DNA from: Taibaiella sp041660405
GTDB lineage: Bacteria; Bacteroidota; Bacteroidia; Chitinophagales; Chitinophagaceae
Assembly: GCA_041660405.1 (NCBI GenBank)
Contig: JBAZWL010000019.1
Location: forward strand, 1 to 64,000
Length of the DNA: 64,000 bases
Direction of reading: 5' to 3'
Positions 51,779-60,494 of this stretch are shown piece by piece. Made by a program: the position numbers and the translations under genes. Every line of letters starts with the position of its first letter. The first letter of the stretch is position 1. The notes under the pieces were generated by a model. The model worked only from the letters and a program-made list of their open reading frames with translations, ran no database searches and was not told the origin of the DNA.

Positions 51779-53446
51779 TTACTTTGACAAGCTTTCCTTT
51801 TCCAGCCTTGCATCAAAGGCATCCAACTCCTCCTGATTGAGCAATATATCCTTAACACTCAATACAAGGGAGTGGAGTGCGTTTGACAGTTCCCGGTTAA
51901 AATTAATTATAGTCGAAATTTCAATTTCCGAAAGCCCGGCAGATGCATCTATGTGGTATAGTTTATTTAATACCTGCGTATTGTTAACCGGAATCATTTG
52001 ATAAACTTTAGCCAGATGATTATTGTTATCCAATTTCTCCGTTGTCAATATAATATCAGATATGTGCTGTAGTATTTCATCAGCAAATTGCCTCAACTGA
52101 AGATAGAAGCCGTATTTGGCTTCATTGGCCGATTTACTCAACTGGACGATATCTTGTTTTGCGTCCTGCAAACTTTTTGCAGCAAACATGCCGGCACGCA
52201 CGGAAGACATCAGTCGGTCAAGATCTTCTCTTTGCTTAAGGGGAATCTGGTCATTTTGCAGCAGGATATAATATCTGTGAATATCACCATGTAGCTGTTT
52301 AATAAGACTGTATTGCCCTACCAGATTTTCTTCACGAAAAGACGAAGGAACCTCAGCAGTGATAGGTAGCACCTTTTCCGAATCGATTATATGGACAGCG
52401 AATTGCAATACCGTTTTCAGAAAATATAGCACTTCACTTTCCAGTGTAGTAATAGCAAGTTCAATATCAGGAACCGGAAGCTTGCCAATATATTTTGTAA
52501 CCCTGACTTCATTCAAAAATCTTTTCTTCAGAAACGTCTCCCAAAACGTAAGAAAGGGGCCGAACAGCATAATGGCAAGCAGGTTGACAAGGGTCTGAAA
52601 GAAAGCCAGGGCATATAACGGATCCCTGATGAATAATATCTCAGTGATCAGTTTATTGATGGGAATTAATAAGATTAATACTACAATTGCATTCAGCAGG
52701 TTGAACAGGAAATTACCCAATGCCAACCTTTTCATAGTAGATTCCCTGTTGTAAGAAACAAAGAGAAATTTTAATGTAGTACCTATCTCAGCACCCAGTA
52801 CCACGGCTGTAGCCAGATACAAGTTGATTATATCAGCATGTAGTGCGCTGAGCACGATGACCAGAGTCGCCGCACTTGATTGGATCAATGCAGTGATCAA
52901 TATTCCAAATAACAGGCCAACCACCACGGAGTATTCGTTAAGCGTGGACAGATCGATACTGCCGAGATATCCTCCCATACCCGTTTTGATTAGTTCGAGC
53001 CCCATCATAATGAAGCCAAGCCCTAAAAGACAGGAGAATGCATTGTATATAATTACCTTATTTTTTAACAGCGCTCTGAATATTCCAGCCAGAGCTATTA
53101 TAGGCAAGGCAATGAGATCGACATCAAACCGAAACCCCAGTGAGGACAGTATCCAGGTATTTAACGTGGTACCGAGGTTAGAACCAAGCAATACGGCCAA
53201 TGCATTCCTTAATGGGATAGCACCAGAACCTGCCAGGGATAATACCATTAAATTTACGACCGAACTACTCTGAAGTATTCCCGATGCGAGCGTTCCTATT
53301 CCTATAGCTTTAGCGGCGTGGGCAGTATTTTTTTTGAGGAAGAGCTTAAAACTTCTCCCCGAAAGCATTTGTGTAGCCTCTTCCAGGAAATTCATTCCTA
53401 AAACAAAAATAGCTGCGCCTGCAAGCACTGTCCATAGATTCGCCAT
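51779..53446 (-). CDS. Na/Pi cotransporter family protein (NptA-like) with PhoU-like tail
   Basis: 555 residues. Two internal repeats of the Na/Pi-cotransporter fold: SGILQSSSVVNLMVLSLAGS near residue 57 and ITALIQSSAATLVIVLSALH near 183. The QSSS/QSSA motifs are the substrate-site signature. About ten helices to residue 300. The C-terminal 250 residues are a helical PhoU-like soluble part (LMSSVRAGMFAAKSLQDAKQ). It takes up phosphate with sodium. It follows DUF1003 and a USP on the same strand. Confidence 0.87.
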   Translation of the reverse strand: MANLWTVLAGAAIFVLGMNFLEEATQMLSGRSFKLFLKKNTAHAAKAIGIGTLASGILQSSSVVNLMVLSLAGSGAIPLRNALAVLLGSNLGTTLNTWILSSLGFRFDVDLIALPIIALAGIFRALLKNKVIIYNAFSCLLGLGFIMMGLELIKTGMGGYLGSIDLSTLNEYSVVVGLLFGILITALIQSSAATLVIVLSALHADIINLYLATAVVLGAEIGTTLKFLFVSYNRESTMKRLALGNFLFNLLNAIVVLILLIPINKLITEILFIRDPLYALAFFQTLVNLLAIMLFGPFLTFWETFLKKRFLNEVRVTKYIGKLPVPDIELAITTLESEVLYFLKTVLQFAVHIIDSEKVLPITAEVPSSFREENLVGQYSLIKQLHGDIHRYYILLQNDQIPLKQREDLDRLMSSVRAGMFAAKSLQDAKQDIVQLSKSANEAKYGFYLQLRQFADEILQHISDIILTTEKLDNNNHLAKVYQMIPVNNTQVLNKLYHIDASAGLSEIEISTIINFNRELSNALHSLVLSVKDILLNQEELDAFDARLEKESLSK

Positions 53447-53559
53447 AATGTGATTTGAATGATCAGAAAATCGGCTTGTTATTTAAAGACCCTTGAGTTA
53501 AATTCATTCTTAGATTTCAGACTTATTCTCTTTTTATGTATTTACTCTATTTCTGAAGA

Positions 53560-54282
53560 TCATTCTGATTTTTGCAAATCATTTAGTTTGACTTCTTCCA
53601 CACTTCGCTTTACCAAATCTTCAAGATAATCGGTTTGCAATTCCTGAATTTCTAAAAGCCTCTTGCTTTGATAAACAAGTAAATGATCTATTTTCTCACT
53701 TAGTAATTTTATTTCTAACTCCGCTTTTAAATTGATCTTAAAGTCATGTTCTCCCCTGACCCTGTCTTTTTCCTCCTGCCGATTTTGGCTCATCATTATT
53801 ATCGGGGCTTGTATGGCGGCAAGGCAGGAAAGCAGGAGATTGAGCAGGATAAAGGGATAAGGGTCGAACGTGTGGGATGCTAAAAACCAAACATTAACGA
53901 TTATCCAAACTAAGATGAAAGAAAAGAATGTGATAATAAAGGTCCAACTGCCACCAAAGGCGGCCACCTTATCTGCAACTTTTTGACCGAGCGACAGTTC
54001 AGCTTCCAATTCTTCGCGGATATCTTCTGAAAGAATTGAATTGTTTTTGATTGCGTTGATAACATCTGCATCAATACATTCCAGCTCTCCCTTCTCCTGT
54101 GCGATCAAAGAGACAAGATAGAGTCGCCGGTATTTATTAAGTTCGGATACTGAAATATGGTCGCCCTTTTCAAAGCTTGGGAAGTCGGATTTTATCAATC
54201 TGAAAATACCGTCTCTTATATCTGCACCACTTATAGCTCCTCCCTGCTCCAATTCCATTTTGCTGATATAACTTATACTCAT
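53560..54282 (-). CDS. DUF1003 family membrane protein
   Basis: 240 residues. The core DUF1003 segment is present: GQKVADKVAAFGGSWTFIIT, then FDPYPFILLNLLLSCLAAIQ, APIIMMSQNRQEEKDR. It has two transmembrane helices and a long C-terminal helix. The N-terminal 90 residues (RDGIFRLIKSDFP...) are an added domain. Function unknown; often found near stress and cation genes. Between the USP and the Na/Pi transporter on the same strand. Two palindromes sit just before its start. Confidence 0.8.
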   Translation of the reverse strand: MSISYISKMELEQGGAISGADIRDGIFRLIKSDFPSFEKGDHISVSELNKYRRLYLVSLIAQEKGELECIDADVINAIKNNSILSEDIREELEAELSLGQKVADKVAAFGGSWTFIITFFSFILVWIIVNVWFLASHTFDPYPFILLNLLLSCLAAIQAPIIMMSQNRQEEKDRVRGEHDFKINLKAELEIKLLSEKIDHLLVYQSKRLLEIQELQTDYLEDLVKRSVEEVKLNDLQKSE

Positions 54283-54289
54283 TGTTGTA

Positions 54290-54315
54290 ACTTAAAATTT
54301 TAAGTGCAATTGCAC
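54290..54315. repeat. Two adjacent perfect palindromes
   Basis: ACTTAAAATTTTAAGT (54290-54305) and GTGCAATTGCAC (54304-54315) overlap by two bases, directly before the DUF1003 start. They could be an operator pair or a processing or attenuator hairpin between the USP gene and DUF1003. Confidence 0.7.
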
Positions 54316-54361
54316 ATTTATATAACTTACGTACGTTCAAGAAGATTGAAATCAGGAGTCT

Positions 54362-55183
54362 TTAACGAAGGATCATAACCGGTACTTCAGGATCCAGCAC
54401 CATTTTTTTACTGACACTCCTGTGAAAAATGCTTTCTACGAAGTTGCGCTCTTTCGGTACTAGTATCAATACATCTATTCCACTTTTCTTCACAAAGTCT
54501 TCCAGTCCTTCTTTTATATCCTCATTCGTGGAGATCCTAATCTCGGGATGCAGTCTGGCCAAATCGTTCTGTATAAATTTCGTTTCGGCCAATACCTGGG
54601 GATACATCTTTTCGCTTGGCTTACTAACGTACAATACTTCAAGCTTTGCATCAAAATGGTCGAATATATCCTTTATACCAGGAAAGGGCACTGTGTCAGA
54701 AACATTACGCATATCGCAGGCCAAACCTATTTTATGAATGCCATTGAAATGATAGCCCGGAGGTATTACAAAAAGTGGATGATTAAGATGCTTAGCTGCA
54801 GTAAGACTGAAACTGCCTAAGAAAAATGCTTCGGAGGCTCCTGCCCCACTTGTGCCCATGATCATGGCAAAAGTATTTTGTTTATGGTTTAAGCTTTCAA
54901 TCTCTCCCATAAAGCCTCCGGTAGTAACCTTACAGATAATGCACACTTTATCATTACTATATTTTTCCAGTTTTTCCTTAAGTTCTTTTAGAGATTGGTT
55001 GGCTTCTGCCATAGATACTTCATAACTGTCCGGAGGAAGAGGCACTTCTGAAACTGTAATAGGTAACTGCAATACATGCAGCAATACAATATTTGCCTGA
55101 ATATGTCTTGCAATTTCTACAGCATAATAAGCTGCATTAACTGAGGTAGTTGAAAAGTCGGTTGGGACAATAATATTTTTCAT
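54362..55183 (-). CDS. Universal stress protein, two UspA domains
   Basis: 273 residues. Domain 1 has an intact nucleotide motif: GTSGAGASEAFFLGSF fits G-x2-G-x9-G-S. Starts MKNIIVPTDFSTTSVNAAYY. The second domain ends LILVPKERNFVESIF and VPVMILR. Close paralogue of 16197-17021 by plan and shared motifs. It has its own regulon promoter with a full -7. Probably first gene of a unit with DUF1003 and the phosphate transporter. Confidence 0.9.
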   Translation of the reverse strand: MKNIIVPTDFSTTSVNAAYYAVEIARHIQANIVLLHVLQLPITVSEVPLPPDSYEVSMAEANQSLKELKEKLEKYSNDKVCIICKVTTGGFMGEIESLNHKQNTFAMIMGTSGAGASEAFFLGSFSLTAAKHLNHPLFVIPPGYHFNGIHKIGLACDMRNVSDTVPFPGIKDIFDHFDAKLEVLYVSKPSEKMYPQVLAETKFIQNDLARLHPEIRISTNEDIKEGLEDFVKKSGIDVLILVPKERNFVESIFHRSVSKKMVLDPEVPVMILR

Positions 55184-55206
55184 AAAATGCTTTTGAATTA
55201 TGAGGC

Positions 55207-55271
55207 CAAAATTAGAAGCAACTCATTACAAAAGCACTGACTTTGGACATCATTTAGTATGATATTGGTCT
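55207..55271 (-). promoter_or_regulatory. Regulon promoter of the USP at 54362
   Basis: Minus -7 TAATTTTG (55207-55214) full match. Proximal TGACTTTGGACA (55238-55249) and distal TGATATTGGTCT (55260-55271) each have one full half and one near half, 22 bp apart. The rest of the gap up to 55490 shows nothing recognisable. Confidence 0.6.
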
Positions 55272-55490
55272 TGTTATGGTCGGTATAGCTTCCAGGTCCA
55301 CCGGATGAAGTATGTGACCTTATATACTGCCCGATATGAACCCTAAAAATTGCTGAAACAAATTGATAAGAATTTGTCGGGCACTAATATCCAGGTTCAT
55401 AAGTTAAAAAGTACAGCAGAATAATAACAGATATTGCCGGATTATGAACATACACATCTCAATGTTAAATCCAATCAATTAATCAGGTGT

Positions 55491-56954
55491 TCATCCATTT
55501 GCATAGTGGATGAGAGATTTTGAATCTAATGCCAACTCAGATAAAAACACTTTTAAATAGTCTACTTCAACATGATCCATTACTACTATTTTATACCAGC
55601 CGGGTATACCATCATGTGTATCAGGAACGAGTCCAAATTTTTTAGCTAAACCAGTAGCTATATGTGACGCATTGATTGCTACAATATTCAGATCTGGGTG
55701 ACGGTAAAATGCAAAATTCATGTCTTTTAATTGATCACAGAGCCACTGTGTTCTGTATAATAATTTATTGATTTTTTCAAGCCAGCCATACGGACCATAG
55801 GTAAATAATATCATCCATACCGCTACAGCATTGGCTCCAGAGCGACTACCACTTAAGGTCAGGTCCATACCATTGACGTACTTTGCCTCCTTAGTACAAA
55901 CAAATTTCATCAGCCCTTTTCTGCCTATAAAAATGCCGGTTCCATAAGGTGCTTGCAACATCTTATGGGCATCAAGGGTTACTGATGAAACATTCCGGTT
56001 AGAAAAATTAATTTTATTTTCTGAACAGCTAATAGGGTAAATAAATCCACCAAATGCGCCATCAACATGTATTTTATATTGAACCTCATGCTCCTCCAGG
56101 CAATCAGCATAAAGATCAGGATCATCCACACTGCCAAACATAGTGGTCGCCATATTAGAAATGACAATGAAGTACTTTATGCCTTCATCTTTTGCCTTTT
56201 TTATTTCATATTCCAGAGCATCTGCCAGGATTGTTCTTGTAATATCATCGACTTTCACGCTTATGGACCTGATGTTAAGCAAATCTGATGCTTTCTGAAC
56301 AGAATAGTGAGTATCGGAAGAACTAAGCAACGCTATCTCGTTGATTTCAGCATTGAACTCTTCAATGAAGTAATTACGATAAATCCATGCCGCCTGGATA
56401 TTAGCTTCTGTTCCTCCTGCAGCGATGTATCCATCACAACTATTAGCTTCTGCTTTAAAAACATCAACACAAAGCAATTCGATAACTTCTTTCTCAAGTT
56501 CTTGAGTGCCTTCAAAGAAAGGTTCAGACTCACCCAGCGTGTGACATCCAATATGATTGGGATTCTGAATATAAGTACGTAATAATGGTGCTTCATTCAG
56601 GAAGGAAGCTTGTTCATAAAAGACATTGGGATCAAGCTTGGATACCGGTATTCCAAGTGGAATAAAATCCTGGTAGTTAACATTCCTATTCAGGGCAGCA
56701 GTAATGATCCTATCTTGTTCTCTATGCGAAAGTTTCTTCCAATATTTCATCGTGTTTTTTAGTATTGTACTTATAGTGTTGTGCTTTATGATAACAGCAT
56801 TTTGTTGTAATAATTCCCGAAGTGCAAATGTCAATGTTAATTCATCTGAATAACGATGACCAAAATCATCTTTGCTACTGATCGGAAATATCGTTTGGGT
56901 TTTGCTATTGCATAGTATCTTAAATCCATTACTTATTCCGTAATAAACAAACAA
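55491..56954 (-). CDS. PLP-dependent group II decarboxylase (glutamate/tyrosine-type)
   Basis: 487 residues in the full frame. PLP Lys in TSVTLDAHKMLQAPYGTG-type context (LDAHKML). Substrate and cofactor region HIGCHTLGESEPFFEGTQ, DGYIAAGGTEANIQAAW, YKIHVDGAFGGF with the conserved Asp. The enzyme belongs to the aromatic/glutamate decarboxylase fold. Substrate not readable. The start is uncertain: MKYWKKLSH (56750) gives a 419-residue product of typical length. The 68 in-frame codons before it (FPISSKDDFGHRYSDELTLT) look coding, so the longer form is possible. No regulon box. It is the last same-strand gene before a different set. Confidence 0.8.
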   Translation of the reverse strand: MFVYYGISNGFKILCNSKTQTIFPISSKDDFGHRYSDELTLTFALRELLQQNAVIIKHNTISTILKNTMKYWKKLSHREQDRIITAALNRNVNYQDFIPLGIPVSKLDPNVFYEQASFLNEAPLLRTYIQNPNHIGCHTLGESEPFFEGTQELEKEVIELLCVDVFKAEANSCDGYIAAGGTEANIQAAWIYRNYFIEEFNAEINEIALLSSSDTHYSVQKASDLLNIRSISVKVDDITRTILADALEYEIKKAKDEGIKYFIVISNMATTMFGSVDDPDLYADCLEEHEVQYKIHVDGAFGGFIYPISCSENKINFSNRNVSSVTLDAHKMLQAPYGTGIFIGRKGLMKFVCTKEAKYVNGMDLTLSGSRSGANAVAVWMILFTYGPYGWLEKINKLLYRTQWLCDQLKDMNFAFYRHPDLNIVAINASHIATGLAKKFGLVPDTHDGIPGWYKIVVMDHVEVDYLKVFLSELALDSKSLIHYANG

Positions 56955-57002
56955 TAAGCTGCAGAAAAATTAGCGACATTAATGTCAAGCAAATAACGTT
57001 AT

Positions 57003-57245
57003 ATGCACCGAATAATATCTCTCCTGAAAATTTTGCTTTGCTCCCTTCTGATTTCTTGTAGTAAAGAAAGAAAAAGTGCCCACGATGTTGTGGTGAACTA
57101 CTATAAAGAAGACAGTTTTAATGGTGCTGTTTTGATAGCGAAGAATGGCCATAAGATTTATGATACCTTGTTAGGCTATAGTGATTTTAGCCGTAAAAAC
57201 TACATTGACGAAGCATACAGCTTTTTTTATAGCGTCACTGAGTAA
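57003..57245 (+). pseudogene. Truncated serine hydrolase (beta-lactamase-like) lipoprotein
   Basis: 80 residues. Lipoprotein signal with Cys (LLCSLLISCSKER) followed by VVVNYYKEDSFNGAVLIAKN and GHKIYDTLLGYSDFSRKNYI. This matches the first part of serine beta-lactamase/PBP-like hydrolases (FSGxVLVAxxGxxxxxxGYAD). It ends abruptly before the S-x-x-K active site. The remaining ~250 residues are missing, so it is a remnant. Confidence 0.65.
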
Positions 57246-57447
57246 GCCGGTTACAGCTGTAAGCAGCTTACTATAAATAAGATAACCTTAGCCACCATTT
57301 TTGGCTGTATTGAAATATCACTTGGCAACTTGAAATCAACCTAAGATTTTGCCTTATTAAGAAGGACTTACTTTCTAATTCACCGACCTATAGATGAATG
57401 CTTTGAACACCATCCTAAAAAGATGATCTGAATGTAGAAATACAATT

Positions 57448-58647
57448 TTATTTGAACTTTATGTTCAATGAAATGATATCCAAATTTAAACTGGTACTGC
57501 GTGTATAATGGCCATAACGTAACTCTACCATATTAAAAGCAGCTATACCCAGCACCCCTTTTGGCGGAGCATACCGGATACCTGTACCAAAAAAGTTACT
57601 GTTGAATTTCGAAAGATCATAATTACTGATATAGTATTCGTCTTGCGCAGTATGTTCTTTATAAGGCGCAAAATACTTGCTCGCTGTTTGTGTATAGTAA
57701 CGATAGAAAGGGCTTACTGATAAAAACGGGGTGATCTTTACCGGCAATTCAATGTCGGCCGTATGCGCTGTAACTCCCCAGTTATCCGTATAAAACCGAT
57801 AGTAGGCACGAACAATAAAGCGATCACCTATGAAATAATTAGCCCGGATACCCAACGGAACTTTCAACCTGTTATCCGGCATGTTTTCCTGATGTACACT
57901 GCCATCTGCAAAGTAAACACGGTGGAAAGGCAGACTCAGGTACCCTTGCTGTTGTATGAGATCGGCAATGAACATTATCTGTAATCTCTGATTAACGATC
58001 TGCAAGTAAGACAAGGAACCTGCAATGGTATTTCGTGCTGAAGTTTCATATTGTTCATCTTTTGACTGTCCGTTATAACCCGGGCGTAGTTCCACTGGCG
58101 TCACCAGTTTAACCTGGTCCAGATATACCTGGAGCTTTGCTGTAAATTCGCCGTTCCTGTTCTTTGTTTTTTGCGAAAAGAAGATATTACCACCATATGA
58201 TTTATAGTCATACTCGGTCGATAATGACAGGGCTGCACCTATAGTATAGCCTTTCTGTTCATTTTCCATGCTCCAACTCAAAGACGGATAAATCCTTTTA
58301 TCGCCATGAGAGGCAGAAGAGTTGGCTTGCAAGTCAATCATATCAGAAGATGCAGAGGTATAGTTATCGAGCCCTGCCTCAATTCCAAAAGTATGCTTGC
58401 GGAATTTTTTATCGTATTTGGATAGCGTTACATCAATGATATTGGCGATATCAGTTAATTTTTCCGATCCTATGCCACCTGTCACCGATGCATTATTGCC
58501 ATCCTGCTTATAGTAACTGGAAATAAAATCGACTTCTTCCACCTTAAGCTTACGGCTACGAAAACCGGTATCAACTTCACCTTTCTGTTGTGCTATACTA
58601 TGCAGGAATGCCAGTATTCCTGCAGCACTTAAGAATATTCTTTTCAT
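57448..58647 (-). CDS. DUF3570 outer-membrane beta-barrel protein
   Basis: 399 residues with a signal peptide (FLSAAGILAFLHSIAQQ). The body has alternating aromatic beta strands ending in a C-terminal aromatic/basic strand (SLNLDIISLNIKFK). EVDFISSYYKQDGNNASVTG and ITPFLSVSPFYRYYTQTASK fit DUF3570. Fourth gene of the thioredoxin-ApbE-DUF4266-DUF3570 module, which recurs across Bacteroidota and Proteobacteria. Probably an outer-membrane pore or assembly partner for the small DUF4266 protein. Confidence 0.85.
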   Translation of the reverse strand: MKRIFLSAAGILAFLHSIAQQKGEVDTGFRSRKLKVEEVDFISSYYKQDGNNASVTGGIGSEKLTDIANIIDVTLSKYDKKFRKHTFGIEAGLDNYTSASSDMIDLQANSSASHGDKRIYPSLSWSMENEQKGYTIGAALSLSTEYDYKSYGGNIFFSQKTKNRNGEFTAKLQVYLDQVKLVTPVELRPGYNGQSKDEQYETSARNTIAGSLSYLQIVNQRLQIMFIADLIQQQGYLSLPFHRVYFADGSVHQENMPDNRLKVPLGIRANYFIGDRFIVRAYYRFYTDNWGVTAHTADIELPVKITPFLSVSPFYRYYTQTASKYFAPYKEHTAQDEYYISNYDLSKFNSNFFGTGIRYAPPKGVLGIAAFNMVELRYGHYTRSTSLNLDIISLNIKFK

Positions 58648-58687
58648 TTCTTATTGATTACATTGAAAAAAGAGAAAAAGGTGTGCT

Positions 58688-58918
58688 TTAGTTACATCCG
58701 CAGCCACCGCCACTCTTACCCGAATTAGCACCCGAGGCACCTTCACGGTAGGACTGAAAACTCATTTCCGTTTTTTCTACTTTTCTATTGTTGAGCACCA
58801 TTTCCGAATCATTCAACCGATTCTTTTGGTATTCCTTTACTGTGGTGCAGGAATTCAGCATCAAAAGTCCGCATCCAACCAGGATCACAGCTTTTATCGA
58901 TGGATTCATTCTTTTCAT
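58688..58918 (-). CDS. DUF4266 small lipoprotein
   Basis: 76 residues. Lipobox LMLNSC (Cys24). TTVKEYQKNRLNDSEMVLNN and KTEMSFQSYREGASGANSGK then GGGCGCN, the Gly-Cys-rich tail diagnostic of DUF4266. The tail Cys pair may bind metal or carry a cofactor. Its start overlaps the end of the ApbE gene (58915) by four bases, ATGA-type coupling. Confidence 0.85.
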   Translation of the reverse strand: MKRMNPSIKAVILVGCGLLMLNSCTTVKEYQKNRLNDSEMVLNNRKVEKTEMSFQSYREGASGANSGKSGGGCGCN

Positions 58919-59868
58919 CTTAAGCGAATATTTTGAGACTTATATACTTTATTGTCATCGTCGATCACAATGCATTCCAGGTGCTTGACCTGGTTGATCA
59001 GGTCCACACCGGCTTTTACACCCATTATGGTTACAGGTGTCGCCATTGCATCGGCCAGTTCAGCATTGGGGCTGAAGATAGTTACACTCTTTATGCCGGT
59101 AACTGGGAGTCCTGTTTTAGGATTTATGGTATGTGAGTATTTTTTACCATTGATGGAGACAAATTTTTCATAGTTGCCTGATGTCGCAATAGCAATGTCC
59201 TGCACATCCATATGCGAAAAAGGAAACCTCTTATCATCCGGATGCACTATACCAATCTTCCAGGGATGATTGTCAGCCCTTAGCCCCCAGGTAATCAGAT
59301 CGCCCGATGCATTTACAATACCACTGGCCACCCCTCCTGCCAGCATTATTGCTTTAGCTCTGTCGGCTGCATATCCTTTGCCTATCCCTCCAAATCCGAT
59401 CCGCATACCTTTTTCCTTCAACATTACTGTTGTGTTTTCCTTATCCAGGATTATATTCCTGTAATCAATCAGCCTCACCAAGGCTTTTGCTGTATCGTTA
59501 TCCGGGAGCTCCGTCATAGTTTGATCGAAGTTCCATAGCCGATTGTCAATTGAGCCATAAGTCAGATCAAATGCGCCATCCGTCAATTCGGATATCTTAA
59601 CCGATCGTATAATTAAATCAAATACTTCCTTGTCCACCTTTACCGGGGCAATTCCCGCCAACTTGTTAATCTGGTTGGTCTGGCTCTTATCGTCAAAAGT
59701 AGTAAGGAGCATTTCTATCCTTCTTATTTCCGTTATACCAAGTTGTATTTTGGATAGGGCCCATGTTTCATCTTTGGCCACAGCAGTAAGTTCGAAAGTA
59801 TTGCCCATGAGCCTTTCCGTCACTTTATATTCCCGGAGACCGGGCTCACTATGGCTTATGGGTATCAT
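58915..59868 (-). CDS. apbE: FAD:protein FMN transferase (ApbE)
   Basis: 317 residues from ATG 59868. Conserved ApbE features: MGNTFELTA, RRIEMLLTTFDDKSQTNQIN, FDLTYGSIDNRLWNF, GMRIGFGGIGKGYAADRAKA, VNASGDLITWG, HTINPKTGLPV. It attaches FMN from FAD to Thr/Ser of target proteins. No signal peptide or lipobox is seen, unlike the usual periplasmic ApbE. The frame extends to 59922. ATG 59868 overlaps the thioredoxin gene by 20 nt. Confidence 0.87.
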   Translation of the reverse strand: MIPISHSEPGLREYKVTERLMGNTFELTAVAKDETWALSKIQLGITEIRRIEMLLTTFDDKSQTNQINKLAGIAPVKVDKEVFDLIIRSVKISELTDGAFDLTYGSIDNRLWNFDQTMTELPDNDTAKALVRLIDYRNIILDKENTTVMLKEKGMRIGFGGIGKGYAADRAKAIMLAGGVASGIVNASGDLITWGLRADNHPWKIGIVHPDDKRFPFSHMDVQDIAIATSGNYEKFVSINGKKYSHTINPKTGLPVTGIKSVTIFSPNAELADAMATPVTIMGVKAGVDLINQVKHLECIVIDDDNKVYKSQNIRLR

Positions 59869-60295
59869 ATACCTGTTTGATTTCCTGAATAAAGCCTGAA
59901 GCATCTTCCTGAGGTAATCCACTCCAACTTTTCAACACATTACCATCCGCATCCAACAAAACCGTATAAGGGAAAACACCTTCCTTATTATAGCGATCTG
60001 CCAATGCTTCATTGGCCTTTACCACGTCTTTACTCAACTGGTTTTTTTTATTGCGGGGAAAATCGGCGTTCACCAATTGCAACGTAGAATCTGAGAATGC
60101 CGTAAAAGTTTCGTTCTCCAAAATCCCCTTTCTCATCCTGATGCAAGGGCCACACCAATCAGACCCTGAGAAATTCAGTAAGACCAATTGATGTTTCTGC
60201 CGGGCCTCCTGCCTGGCAATTTCAAAATTGGGCTGCCATTTGACAAATGACATCAGAAGAAGCCCAAGCCCTAATGCCGCGATATACCTGATCAT
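59849..60295 (-). CDS. Thioredoxin-family periplasmic protein
   Basis: 148 residues. Signal-like start (YIAALGLGLLLMSFV). Active site SDWCGPCIRM is W-C-G-P-C, the classical thioredoxin motif. C-terminal PYTVLLDADGNVLKSW has the cis-Pro region (FPYTVLL). First gene of the ApbE/DUF4266/DUF3570 module; it overlaps apbE by 20 nt. Likely keeps the Cys of DUF4266 reduced or acts in its assembly (inference). Confidence 0.87.
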   Translation of the reverse strand: MIRYIAALGLGLLLMSFVKWQPNFEIARQEARQKHQLVLLNFSGSDWCGPCIRMRKGILENETFTAFSDSTLQLVNADFPRNKKNQLSKDVVKANEALADRYNKEGVFPYTVLLDADGNVLKSWSGLPQEDASGFIQEIKQVYDTHKP

Positions 60296-60452
60296 TGCTT
60301 CATTAATTTTTGTAAAGTTACGATGCCTTAAAATTTAAAAGATAGCATTAACCGATCAATAATATATAAGCCACTATAAATAAAATTGGAGGTTTCATTT
60401 CATAAGGGCTCTTCTTTTATAGAAAGTGTGGTGTGCAAGATCTTTCTATCTC

Positions 60453-60489
60453 TTTACTTATTGAGTAAATACAATTCTTGCTATCTTTG
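60453..60489 (+). promoter_or_regulatory. Promoter with operator-like palindrome before the metal-efflux genes
   Basis: A full -7 element TATCTTTG (60482-60489) lies 18 nt after TTG (60461-60463). TTTACT (60453-60458) and AGTAAA (60464-60469) form a 5-nt-spaced palindrome across the -33 region, a likely repressor site. Transcription would start at or next to the GTG start at 60495, a leaderless or near-leaderless message. Confidence 0.55.
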
Positions 60490-60494
60490 TAAAC

